Shown here in pieces: positions 26,804 through 34,271 of a stretch of 64,000 nucleotides of DNA. A model generated the notes under the pieces. That model was not told the DNA's origin and did not search any database. It worked only from the letters and a program-made list of their open reading frames with translations. The position numbers and the translations under genes were made by a program. Where the stretch lies: the NCBI RefSeq assembly GCF_033283405.1, contig NZ_JAWMQR010000006.1, forward strand, positions 1 to 64,000, in the 5' to 3' direction. Origin of the DNA: Halioxenophilus sp033283405 (GTDB taxonomy: Bacteria; Pseudomonadota; Gammaproteobacteria; Pseudomonadales; Cellvibrionaceae). Each line of letters opens with the position of its first letter. Position 1 is the stretch's first letter.

Positions 26804-27025
26804 ATGAAAATGATAACGCGTACAACCGTTGCCCTGGCGGCGTTACTGATGCCACTGATTGCGCTGGCTCACCCCGGCCATGGCCAGGGCAGCCCGATTA
26901 TGCACGATGCCGAACACCTGGTTTGGCTGTTGGCGGGTTTGGTGGTGGTAACGTTGGTTTACACGCTGGTCAAGCCGAAGCTGGCCGCACGGATGGCGGC
27001 CAGGCAGCGCATTAATAAACGCTAG
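26804..27025 (+). CDS. Tiny exported HPGHG membrane protein at the end of the urease operon
   Basis: A 73-residue protein starting 10 bp after ureG with a strong GGGGG ribosome binding site. A Sec signal peptide (residues 1-21, ALIALA|H) would expose a mature N-terminus beginning HPGHGQG, followed by a histidine (MHDAEH) and one transmembrane helix (about 40-58) with a basic cytoplasmic tail. HupE/UreJ nickel permeases also begin their mature part with HPGH, but they are about 190 residues with six or more helices, so this is not a full UreJ. It may be a truncated UreJ-like remnant or a distinct nickel-binding helper. Confidence 0.75.
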   Translation: MKMITRTTVALAALLMPLIALAHPGHGQGSPIMHDAEHLVWLLAGLVVVTLVYTLVKPKLAARMAARQRINKR

Positions 27026-27060
27026 CACCTGGCCGTTTCGTTACCGCTAAGGGGGCTTTG

Positions 27061-27555
27061 CTAAGGGTTGGCGTCGCCCTTGGTGACGGTGTGGGTGATG
27101 GTATTGCTGTGGCTCGCGCCGCTGGCATCGACCACCGTGATCTCCTTGGTGAGTGACTTGGCCTCTCTATCCACACTGACATCCACCTCTGTCTCAACGC
27201 TGGCGCCGTTGCCATTGCTGCGGCTGATGCTGCGCTGGTAACCGTTCTCCGTGCGCACCACCTGCGCATCGCTGCTGAGTGTGCTGCCGTTAGCGCGCAC
27301 GGTGGTGCGTTCCCGGGTGAGCACACCCTGGTCGGCATCAACGTTCACGCGGCTGTGCATCTCCCGGCTTTGGCCGCCGGGGCCGGTGGTTACCCGGTTG
27401 CGTTCAAAGCCGTTGGCACTGGTTTGCAGGTGGGTATTGCGGCTAAAGGTGCCGTGGGCGTTGGTCATGGTGGTGGTGTGGTTACGCTCACCGGCGTTGG
27501 CCTCCAGGGCGGTCAGTGCCAGCAACATGGGTAGAGCAATCAACAGTGGTTTCAT
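27061..27555 (-). CDS. Secreted hypothetical protein, Ser/Thr/Asn-rich
   Basis: A 164-residue protein with a clean Sec signal peptide (LLIALPMLLALTALEANA|GE). The mature part is low in hydrophobics, rich in T, N, R and S, and consists of repetitive beta-like segments (RNHTTTMTNAHGTFSRNTH, ERNRVTTGPGG, REMHSRVNV, VLTRERTTV) resembling degenerate repeats of about 25-30 residues. I do not recognise the family. AAGGAGT precedes the start at 27555. It is convergent with the urease operon and independent of it. Confidence 0.7.
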   Translation of the reverse strand: MKPLLIALPMLLALTALEANAGERNHTTTMTNAHGTFSRNTHLQTSANGFERNRVTTGPGGQSREMHSRVNVDADQGVLTRERTTVRANGSTLSSDAQVVRTENGYQRSISRSNGNGASVETEVDVSVDREAKSLTKEITVVDASGASHSNTITHTVTKGDANP

Positions 27556-27783
27556 AGTGAACTCCTTGGGGGGTTGTACATTGAGCGCTTCTCTTTGAGT
27601 GAACGTCTCTCTGTTAGCTAAAACGCCCCGTCTCCGGTTTGGTTGACACGCCTCGCCAAAAAGTTGGAATATCCCTCCGTTTACATCCACCACCACCGGC
27701 CTCGGGTCCAGGTGTTGAGTATGCCCAATCACGTTCGCCTGCTTGGCCAACCGTTACTACGCAAAGGAGATGCAGCCCAGCTT

Positions 27784-28224
27784 ATGCTGACCACCCCCAG
27801 GGCTATTGTTGCCACCCTTTTTGCTGCCCTCCTGTTTTTACCCAGCCTGGTGTGGGCTGAATCGATAAAACCCTTCACCTCCGATGGCTGCAGTGTCTTT
27901 CCCGATGGTACCCCCGGGCAACAGCAGCTGTGGCTTGCCTGTTGTACCGAACACGATTACGCCTACTGGCAGGGTGGCACCTATGAGCAGCGCATGCAGG
28001 CCGACCTGCGCCTGCACGAGTGCGTCACCCAGGTGGGGGAGCCGGAGATAGCCGAGCTGATGTTGGCGGGGGTGCGTGTGGGTGGTTCGCCCTATTGGCC
28101 CACCCAATTTCGCTGGGGCTATGGCTGGTCCTATCCGCGTGGCTATCGCGCGCTGACCGACCAGGAGCTGGCCGAAATCGCCGATCGACACCGGGAGGTG
28201 AATATCTCCGCCGGTGAACAGTAA
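27784..28224 (+). CDS. Exported phospholipase A2-like small protein
   Basis: A 146-residue protein with signal peptide (to about SLVWA|E, residue 23). The mature domain opens SDGCSVFPDGT and carries LACCTEHDYAYWQGGT, in which CCxxHD matches the core of prokaryotic/metazoan phospholipase A2 active sites (His-Asp pair beside paired cysteines), and ends with WPTQFRWGYGWSYPRGY. Homologues are frequent in aquatic gammaproteobacteria but are uncharacterised; lipase activity is only suggested by the motif. ATG 27784, which gives the signal peptide, is chosen over ATG 27721. Confidence 0.7.
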   Translation: MLTTPRAIVATLFAALLFLPSLVWAESIKPFTSDGCSVFPDGTPGQQQLWLACCTEHDYAYWQGGTYEQRMQADLRLHECVTQVGEPEIAELMLAGVRVGGSPYWPTQFRWGYGWSYPRGYRALTDQELAEIADRHREVNISAGEQ

Positions 28225-28424
28225 TGCCACTACTGGCGCTGGTGGTTGGGCGGATCAGGCTCTGTGGTGAATCCTGGAGCGGGCGTAGTGAGTGGCAAAG
28301 GGAGGTTGTATTCACAGTAATGCTGGCCTGAACACAATAGCATTACCCATTTAAAAATTGCCGTACCTCTCCTTAAGAGGCTCTGGCAAATAACTATAAA
28401 ACCAGCAACTTAGGGCAAACTATC

Positions 28425-29321
28425 ATGCAAAGGAAAAAAACGTCACTGGGTCTATTAGGGTTTACGCTGCTGTTGGCCGCCTGTGGTGGTGGTGGTTCAG
28501 GCGGTGGCGACAAGGGTATCAGTACGATGGAGGATGCCACCGATGTCTCCAAGGCGTTTGCGGATGTCGCTAAGCAGGCGTTGGTTGGCGAGGCCTTTGA
28601 TGGCCCCGATGTTGGTATCTTCAGTAAACCGGCGGCATCGGATACAGGTTTTAAAACGATTATTGCTCCGTCTATCCGCAAAATTGTCAATGAAGATGTT
28701 CCGCCGGAGACGGTATTTGGCGATTGCGGGGGCAGTAGTACCACCTCCGGCTCCGTCAGCTATGACGATGTCAATGGTTATCCGGTAACGGCCGATCTGC
28801 AGGTGAGCCTGGATAGCTACTGCCAAACACTGGATGAGCTCTACAGCATCACCCTGGATGGATCGGTGGCGGTGGTAGTTGATCTCGAGAGTGAGTTGGC
28901 GGGCAGCACAGAGGCGGAAGTGGACTACAGCTACAGCACCGATGCGCCGGGCCTGCCGCCCAGCGGCTCTTTCCGGCAGAGCGCCAGCTGCACCTTCAGT
29001 AATGGGGTCGATAACATTGATGACGATCTCGACTGCACCTACACCACCTATTACCAGGGTACGCGTGGCGAGTACGAAGCCACCGATATTGTCGTCACCG
29101 GTAATAACGACTCCGGTTACGATATTTCGGCAACGGTGGTTGATGCCCAGGGCAATAGCTTTGATGCCATGTTCAGTGGTCTGACCGTCTGTGCGAACGG
29201 CAATATTGGTTCGGGCAGTGGCACCATCAACTTTAACCAGGGCTCCATCGACCTTGAGTACATCAGCTGCGACGAGATGGTCATTACCTTTCAAGGTAAC
29301 GCCGAGACGGTAGCGCAGTAG
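28425..29321 (+). CDS. Lipoprotein of unknown function
   Basis: A 298-residue lipoprotein: signal peptide with lipobox LLAAC (Cys about 20), followed by a GGGGSGGG linker. The mature part is acidic and beta-rich with several cysteines (CGGSS, YCQTL, SCTFSN, DCTYTT, VCANG, SCDEM) that could make disulfides. No family recognised. It is monocistronic: about 200 bp of gene-free sequence precedes it and a strong terminator follows. Confidence 0.75.
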   Translation: MQRKKTSLGLLGFTLLLAACGGGGSGGGDKGISTMEDATDVSKAFADVAKQALVGEAFDGPDVGIFSKPAASDTGFKTIIAPSIRKIVNEDVPPETVFGDCGGSSTTSGSVSYDDVNGYPVTADLQVSLDSYCQTLDELYSITLDGSVAVVVDLESELAGSTEAEVDYSYSTDAPGLPPSGSFRQSASCTFSNGVDNIDDDLDCTYTTYYQGTRGEYEATDIVVTGNNDSGYDISATVVDAQGNSFDAMFSGLTVCANGNIGSGSGTINFNQGSIDLEYISCDEMVITFQGNAETVAQ

Positions 29322-29351
29322 CGTGCCTTTTTTTAATCCGTATCGCCCAAT

Positions 29352-29384
29352 AAAAAAGGCTGCAGTGAGCAGCCTTTTTTATTT
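29352..29384 (+). terminator. Rho-independent terminator
   Basis: AAAAAAGGCTGC (29352-29363) pairs with GCAGCCTTTTTT (29369-29380) around AGTGA; the symmetrical A/T runs allow it to act for both the lipoprotein gene and the convergent flavodoxin gene. Confidence 0.9.
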
Positions 29385-29443
29385 ACCCTTGTGACCCTTT
29401 TGTAAACAGCGGCTAATGCAGTCGCCGTTTGCAGAGTTCAGAT

Positions 29444-29977
29444 TTAAGCGAGTGCCTCTGCGGGCATCTCTGCTTTTAATACTTCCACCCAGCGTGACAG
29501 GCGCTCATCGGTTTTGTCATCTTCGTTCACCCGGTCGAAGGGGAAGCCGACAAACTTGCCATCGCGGATCGCTTCGGAGTGGTCGAAGGTGTAGCCATCG
29601 GTGGGGAAGGCACCAATAAAGCTGGCGCCGCGGGCGCCGAATTTGTCGTACAGCACAGCCAGTGCGCTGACGAATTGCTCGGAGTGATCTTTACAGTCAC
29701 CGGCACCAAACAGGGCGATGGTTTTGCCGCTGAAGTCGGGTTTGTTGATCTGCAGATCTTGTAACGGCTCTACCCAGTTGTACTGTACTTCGCCAGAACC
29801 CCAGGTGGAGCAACCGAAAAAGAGTATGTCGTACTCCAGGAATTCGTCGAGATCCATGTAGTCGTCTTCAAGGTCTTTAATGTCGCAGCGCTCCTCGCCG
29901 AATGCTGCTTCCAGTTTCTTGGCTACCTGCATAGTTGAGCCAGTGGAGCTGCCCACATAAATTCCAATTTTTGACAT
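29444..29977 (-). CDS. Long-chain flavodoxin
   Basis: A 177-residue FMN electron-transfer protein. The phosphate loop GIYVGSSTGSTMQVAK (residues 4-19), the aromatic FMN-stacking region FFGCSTWGSGEVQYNW, and ALFGAGDCKDHSEQFVSAL are typical, as is the long insertion in the last strand that defines long-chain flavodoxins. It commonly substitutes for ferredoxin under iron limitation. It is transcribed away from the solute-binding/cytochrome region, with 393 bp between them. ATG at 29977. Confidence 0.95.
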   Translation of the reverse strand: MSKIGIYVGSSTGSTMQVAKKLEAAFGEERCDIKDLEDDYMDLDEFLEYDILFFGCSTWGSGEVQYNWVEPLQDLQINKPDFSGKTIALFGAGDCKDHSEQFVSALAVLYDKFGARGASFIGAFPTDGYTFDHSEAIRDGKFVGFPFDRVNEDDKTDERLSRWVEVLKAEMPAEALA

Positions 29978-30370
29978 GACTGAATCTACCTCGCTAAGAC
30001 TCGGGATCAATACCTGGTGAGCGACCGATACTAAAACCAAAACTGTGTGGGGGCAATTTGCGGAAATTTCAGTGGGAAGACAATTTCTGCCAATTTTTGG
30101 GGCAGCGGCGTTCGGCTGGAAAAGCGGGCTTGTTGCTTGTCGAACAAGGCGGATTTTGTTTGTAATCTGTTTGTGTACCAAAAATGACAATTTACTCGGC
30201 AAGTGCAAAGAAAGATAAATTGGATCTCCACTTCTGGAAGCTTTTGCACCTTTATGTTTCTTTGCTAGGCTTGGCGTGCACAAAAAAATAGCGGTAAATT
30301 CGCTGAATTAATCTAAGATAGTTTGATTTCAATCAATCAACTGGGTCGCTTTGACGGGAGAGACCGCCCC
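29978..30370. other. Divergent intergenic region
   Basis: About 390 bp between the flavodoxin gene (leftward) and the first solute-binding-like gene (rightward). It must carry both promoters. It is AT-rich at 30220-30335. I do not see a convincing Fur box or other named operator. Confidence 0.4.
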
Positions 30371-31237
30371 ATGCCGTGGCGCTGGTTTTTAATCTGTCCA
30401 CTGTTCTGCATTCTGCCAACCACTCTGGTGCAGGCAGCAGAGGCCGTGGTGCTCTGGAATCGCAATTTCGATACGGCACCGGTCGACAAGGTGCTGAGCC
30501 TGGCTTTGAGGAAAACCGAGGATCTGTTTGGTGCCGCCGAAATTGTGCGCAGTGCTGATATGGGCCCACAACAGGCTCTGGCCAAGCTCGCCGCAGGCGA
30601 CGAGCTGAATGTGGTGAGCATGGCTACCTCGCCAGAGGCAGACGCCAATTTTTACACTTTGCGTTTCCCAGCGTTGCAGGGGCTGCTTGGGCACCGCATC
30701 TGCCTGATTCGCCAGGGCGATCAGGCCCGCTTCGATGCCGTAGCAACCGGCTACGATCTGATTCAAAAAAAGATTGCCATCTGTCAGGGGGAATCCTGGC
30801 CTGATACTCAGGTTTTGCGCCGCAACGGCCTGCAGGTGATTACCTCGCCAAGTTACAACGAGCTATTCAACCTATTGCAAGCGGGCCAGTGCGACTGCTT
30901 TTTGCGGGGCGCTCAGGAGCTGGTGCCCGAATATCGCAGCCACGCCGACAGCCTGGCCATAGAGCAGCATCTGGTGATCCACTATTTTCAGCCGGGGGTG
31001 ATCTACGTTAACCGCCAGCACCCCGAGTTGGCGGCGCGCCTGGAACTGGGGCTATTGCGCGCCTGGGATGACGGCTCCTATCAACAGCTGTTTGATGAGC
31101 TCCTGGGGGAGGATCTCAAACTGCTCGACCTGCCCAACCGTCACTACATCCCACTGAATAATCCCTATCTATCAGGGCCGGCCCAATTGATACAGTCGCT
31201 GGAGCCAACCTGGAGTATGCCCACTTGGACGGAGTAA
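30371..31237 (+). CDS. Stand-alone periplasmic solute-binding-like protein (first of a tandem pair)
   Basis: A 288-residue exported protein (signal peptide to about VQA|AE, residue 23) of the type-2 periplasmic-binding fold (SBP_bac_3-like). Segments such as LLGHRICLIRQGDQARF, KIAICQGESWPDTQVLRRNGLQVITSPSYNELFNLLQAGQCDCFLRG and VIYVNRQHPELAARLELGL fit the two-lobe fold. There are no permease or ATPase genes nearby, so it is more likely a sensory or accessory binding protein. ATG 30371 is preferred over TTG 30323. Its end overlaps the start of a paralogue by 13 bp. Confidence 0.75.
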   Translation: MPWRWFLICPLFCILPTTLVQAAEAVVLWNRNFDTAPVDKVLSLALRKTEDLFGAAEIVRSADMGPQQALAKLAAGDELNVVSMATSPEADANFYTLRFPALQGLLGHRICLIRQGDQARFDAVATGYDLIQKKIAICQGESWPDTQVLRRNGLQVITSPSYNELFNLLQAGQCDCFLRGAQELVPEYRSHADSLAIEQHLVIHYFQPGVIYVNRQHPELAARLELGLLRAWDDGSYQQLFDELLGEDLKLLDLPNRHYIPLNNPYLSGPAQLIQSLEPTWSMPTWTE

Positions 31238-32181
31238 TAAGCCACTCGCCTTGGCGCTCAACCGGGTGTTGGTTGCTGGCCGTTCTCTGCGCCTGCTGGT
31301 CATTATTGGCGGCAGCGGGTTCGCCGGACGTTGAGCCCATCACACCCGCGCCAACTCTCAACAGCAACGAGACAATCACCTATTGGTATCGCAATTACGA
31401 TCTACCCTCCACTTATGCGTTGTTGCAGATGGCCCTGGCAATGACCGAGGATCTTTATGGTCCAACGCAAATTAAACGCAGTACAGAGATCAGCCAGGGA
31501 CGCGCGCTGGCGGCATTGGCCGACCACCATTTTGAACAGGTGAGCGTGATGAACGTGGTGGTGGATGAACATCGGGAAGAGGCCAGCTCTCTCATTCCCA
31601 TCCCCATCGCTACCGACCAGGGACTATTTGGTTATCGCATCTGTATTATTCAGAAGAAAAATCTGCCGCTGTTTGAAAATATCAACAGCCACTTGGATGT
31701 CAATGCCCGAGGTATTGTCTTTGGTCAGGGTGCGCACTGGCCGGATACTCGCATTTTGCAGGCTAACCAATTGCGCGTTGTGACCAGTGCCCGTTACGAA
31801 AATCTGTTTGATATGTTGAAAGGGGGCCGCTTTAACTGTTTTTTGCGCGGCGCCAACGAGGTGGTTGACGATTTAGCCTACGCCAACGACCCCAATTTAA
31901 TCATTGAACCCAACCTCGCCTTTGTTTACCCCTCGGCCGCGCTCTTTTTTGTAAATAAAGCCGATGTGGCACTGGCGGCGCGCATCGAGCTGGGCTTGCG
32001 GCGGGCGATATTATCGGGTGCCTATGCCCAATTTTTGCGGGAGCACTATGCCAAAAATTTAGAGTTGTTGAATATCGACCAGCGGCGAATTATTCGCCTG
32101 AATAATCCTCTGATTGACCATTTGGGTCTCTATCAAACCAAGGATGCGCTGTTGTCGGAGGAGGGAAAAATAAACTATTAA
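31225..32181 (+). CDS. Stand-alone periplasmic solute-binding-like protein (second of a tandem pair)
   Basis: A 318-residue paralogue of the preceding gene; the two share the order YRNYD/WNRNFD, TEDLYG/TEDLFG, GYRICIIQ/GHRICLIR, GxxWPDTxxL, SxxYxxLFxxL and CFLRGAxE. The start is a TTG at 31225, supported by GGAG nine bases upstream and by the signal peptide that follows (WLLAVLCACWSLLAAAG); no ATG or GTG is available nearby. Translational overlap with the first gene implies co-expression and perhaps joint function. It converges on the TPR-barrel gene 11 bp later. Confidence 0.72.
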   Translation: MDGVISHSPWRSTGCWLLAVLCACWSLLAAAGSPDVEPITPAPTLNSNETITYWYRNYDLPSTYALLQMALAMTEDLYGPTQIKRSTEISQGRALAALADHHFEQVSVMNVVVDEHREEASSLIPIPIATDQGLFGYRICIIQKKNLPLFENINSHLDVNARGIVFGQGAHWPDTRILQANQLRVVTSARYENLFDMLKGGRFNCFLRGANEVVDDLAYANDPNLIIEPNLAFVYPSAALFFVNKADVALAARIELGLRRAILSGAYAQFLREHYAKNLELLNIDQRRIIRLNNPLIDHLGLYQTKDALLSEEGKINY

Positions 32182-32192
32182 GTGCGGCGCTG

Positions 32193-34271
32193 TTACAAGA
32201 TGAAACGATAGCCGACAAAAATATAGTTACTGCCGTAATTAAAATTACTTTCGCTGGTGTGAATCGCCTCGTTGCCCATCTCCAGATTCATCTCCAAACG
32301 GCGCCAGGGGCGGTAGGTAACATTCAACGAGTAGCGCAACAGCTTTTGGGTATCGTCATTGGCGTCGAAGCTGATTTCTGAATAGAGCAATTTGGGAATC
32401 ACCACCCACTGGCTGCCCAGGCGCAGGCGCTCGTTAAAGATCAGTTGTGTGGTGTTGCTGGTTTCACCCTGGGTGTGTTTCAAGCCGAGGGTGGTACTGT
32501 CGTTTAACCAGAGAAAATTATTAAACACCAGGCGGCTGCCCACACTTTGGTAGTGGTAGCTGTCCGGGCTGTTCCCCGTCTCGGGCAGGCCCAACAGCAG
32601 TTCGGCACTGGGCACATCGGTGAGGGTGGAGTCGTAGAGGTCGATAACCCAGCGGGCCTGATCATTCACCTCGGTGGTCACCGAAAGCGAAAAATATTGG
32701 TTATTGGAGGTGCGCAGCAGCGCATCGTCAAGCAGATTGGCCCGGTTCTCCTTGTTCGATAAATAACTCTCCAGATCCAGATCCGCCTGGCCAATTAAAA
32801 TGTTGGAGGCGGTCAGAAACGGTGAGCGCTGCTGGCCGTAGGTCATGGCCAGTTGCAGGCGCTTAGTCACATGGGCATTGCCCACCACGAGAAGATTATT
32901 GAGTTCGGCAAAGGCGGTGTCGTAGTCGAGGTTGACGGCCGCCGAGAGGCGCGGGTTGTGAAAGCGGCCACTCAAACCCACGGCTTCGCGGTCGGTGACA
33001 CTGTTCACCGTCTGGGTGATGAAATAGCCATTAATTTGCCACTGTTTGTTGAACTCATACTCACTGTTCACACTGTAAAAGTAGTGGTCGAGCTCCTCCA
33101 GGGCGTCACTGCGATAGACCGGCGTACCAGTGCTGGCGGCCACCCGCCACTGGTCGGTGATGGGGTAGCTTATCTGCACGCCATCGAAGGCGGTAAAGAC
33201 ACCGGTGTTGATCTCCCGTTGCCGGCCGAGCGCCGCCGCCAGACCACTGGCGGTGTGGTGATAGTTAAGCTGCAGGCGCTTTAATACCAACTCGTTATCG
33301 CCATCCTCAAGCTGGTCGCTGAGGTGGTAGCCGCTGATGCGGGTGCTCAACTCGTGGCCTTGAGTATGCCAGGTGGCACGCCAGTCCCAGTCGGTACTCA
33401 ACAGGGAGAGCACCTCCTGGTCCGGCGCGTCGCTTTGGCTGCGCTCCATGGTGCGGTAGTACTGGCCGAACACGCCACGGCTGTAGAAGGGCGAGCGGCC
33501 GCGACCGCTGTGGCTGCGCAGGGGCGCGGGGTTGTCGTCGGCGGCAGTGGCCAGGCTGCGCTGGCGCTGCTCAATACGCTGGCGGCTGTTGCCGGCAGGG
33601 TAGGCTTCCAACAACTCTTCATAAAGGGCCAGCGCCTGCTGGCGTTCGCCCAGTTTTTCGTAGCTGAGCGCCGCCAGCTCCTTGGCCCAGTTGGCGGTGG
33701 TCTCATCGGCCAGGGCCGCCAGCAGCAGATATTGGCGCGCGGCCAGGTCGTAGCGCCGGCTCAGGTAGTTCTCCTTGGCCTGGTCCAGCAGCTGCTTCTG
33801 GTTGCCCACCACTCCCTTATCGGCGCGATTGTCGATGGCAAACAGCCACAAGTTATTGGCTGCCTGCTCATCCTGGCGCAACGCCGCCAACACCTGTTGG
33901 TGCTCCGAAGGCGCCACCTCCACCACCTTCTGTCCCGCCATGAAATAGCTGGTGGCCTTGATGAATTCCCGGGTCTCCTGCCGGCTGGCAAAAAAGCCGA
34001 TTCTGAGTTGTGCCGTGGCACGGCTCGACTGCTGCTCGGGCAGGTAGAGCAGCAGGTATTGGTAGCTGTTCAGGTGTTTTTTCAGCGCCTCGAAATTGGT
34101 GCTGGTGAGGGCCAACTCTATGGCGAAGTGGTTGCGCTCATAATTTTCGTAGCTGGCGTACCAGTCGAACGGGCCGCCACTGGCCGCCCGGCTCCAGCCG
34201 GGTAGGAGAGCCAGCGCCATGATCGCAATCAGGCGCCAGCGTCCTTTAATTGAAGCTGGCGTCTTGTACAC
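32193..34271 (-). CDS. TPR-containing outer-membrane beta-barrel protein of the cytochrome operon
   Basis: A protein of about 692 residues in two parts. After a signal peptide (LIAIMALALLPGWSRA) the first 230 residues are helical with TPR-like repeats (AKENYLSRRYDLAARQYLLLAAL, LSYEKLGERQQALALYEELLEAYPAG). From about residue 260 it becomes a beta-barrel: many alternating strands with aromatic ends and a C-terminal NYIFVGYRFIL. Last gene of a four-gene operon with two multiheme cytochromes and a cytochrome b-like protein, so it is the candidate outer-membrane porin sheath for the cytochromes. The start is uncertain (GTG 34271 or a codon nearby); it overlaps the cytochrome stop by about 26 bp. 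Confidence 0.75.
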   Translation of the reverse strand: MYKTPASIKGRWRLIAIMALALLPGWSRAASGGPFDWYASYENYERNHFAIELALTSTNFEALKKHLNSYQYLLLYLPEQQSSRATAQLRIGFFASRQETREFIKATSYFMAGQKVVEVAPSEHQQVLAALRQDEQAANNLWLFAIDNRADKGVVGNQKQLLDQAKENYLSRRYDLAARQYLLLAALADETTANWAKELAALSYEKLGERQQALALYEELLEAYPAGNSRQRIEQRQRSLATAADDNPAPLRSHSGRGRSPFYSRGVFGQYYRTMERSQSDAPDQEVLSLLSTDWDWRATWHTQGHELSTRISGYHLSDQLEDGDNELVLKRLQLNYHHTASGLAAALGRQREINTGVFTAFDGVQISYPITDQWRVAASTGTPVYRSDALEELDHYFYSVNSEYEFNKQWQINGYFITQTVNSVTDREAVGLSGRFHNPRLSAAVNLDYDTAFAELNNLLVVGNAHVTKRLQLAMTYGQQRSPFLTASNILIGQADLDLESYLSNKENRANLLDDALLRTSNNQYFSLSVTTEVNDQARWVIDLYDSTLTDVPSAELLLGLPETGNSPDSYHYQSVGSRLVFNNFLWLNDSTTLGLKHTQGETSNTTQLIFNERLRLGSQWVVIPKLLYSEISFDANDDTQKLLRYSLNVTYRPWRRLEMNLEMGNEAIHTSESNFNYGSNYIFVGYRFIL

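Noticed and set aside
33324..34205. Long 293-residue plus-strand frame opposite the TPR-barrel gene
   Set aside because: Composition (Ala, Val, Gln, Leu-rich) is that of the antisense of a GC-rich gene; no ribosome binding site or homology.
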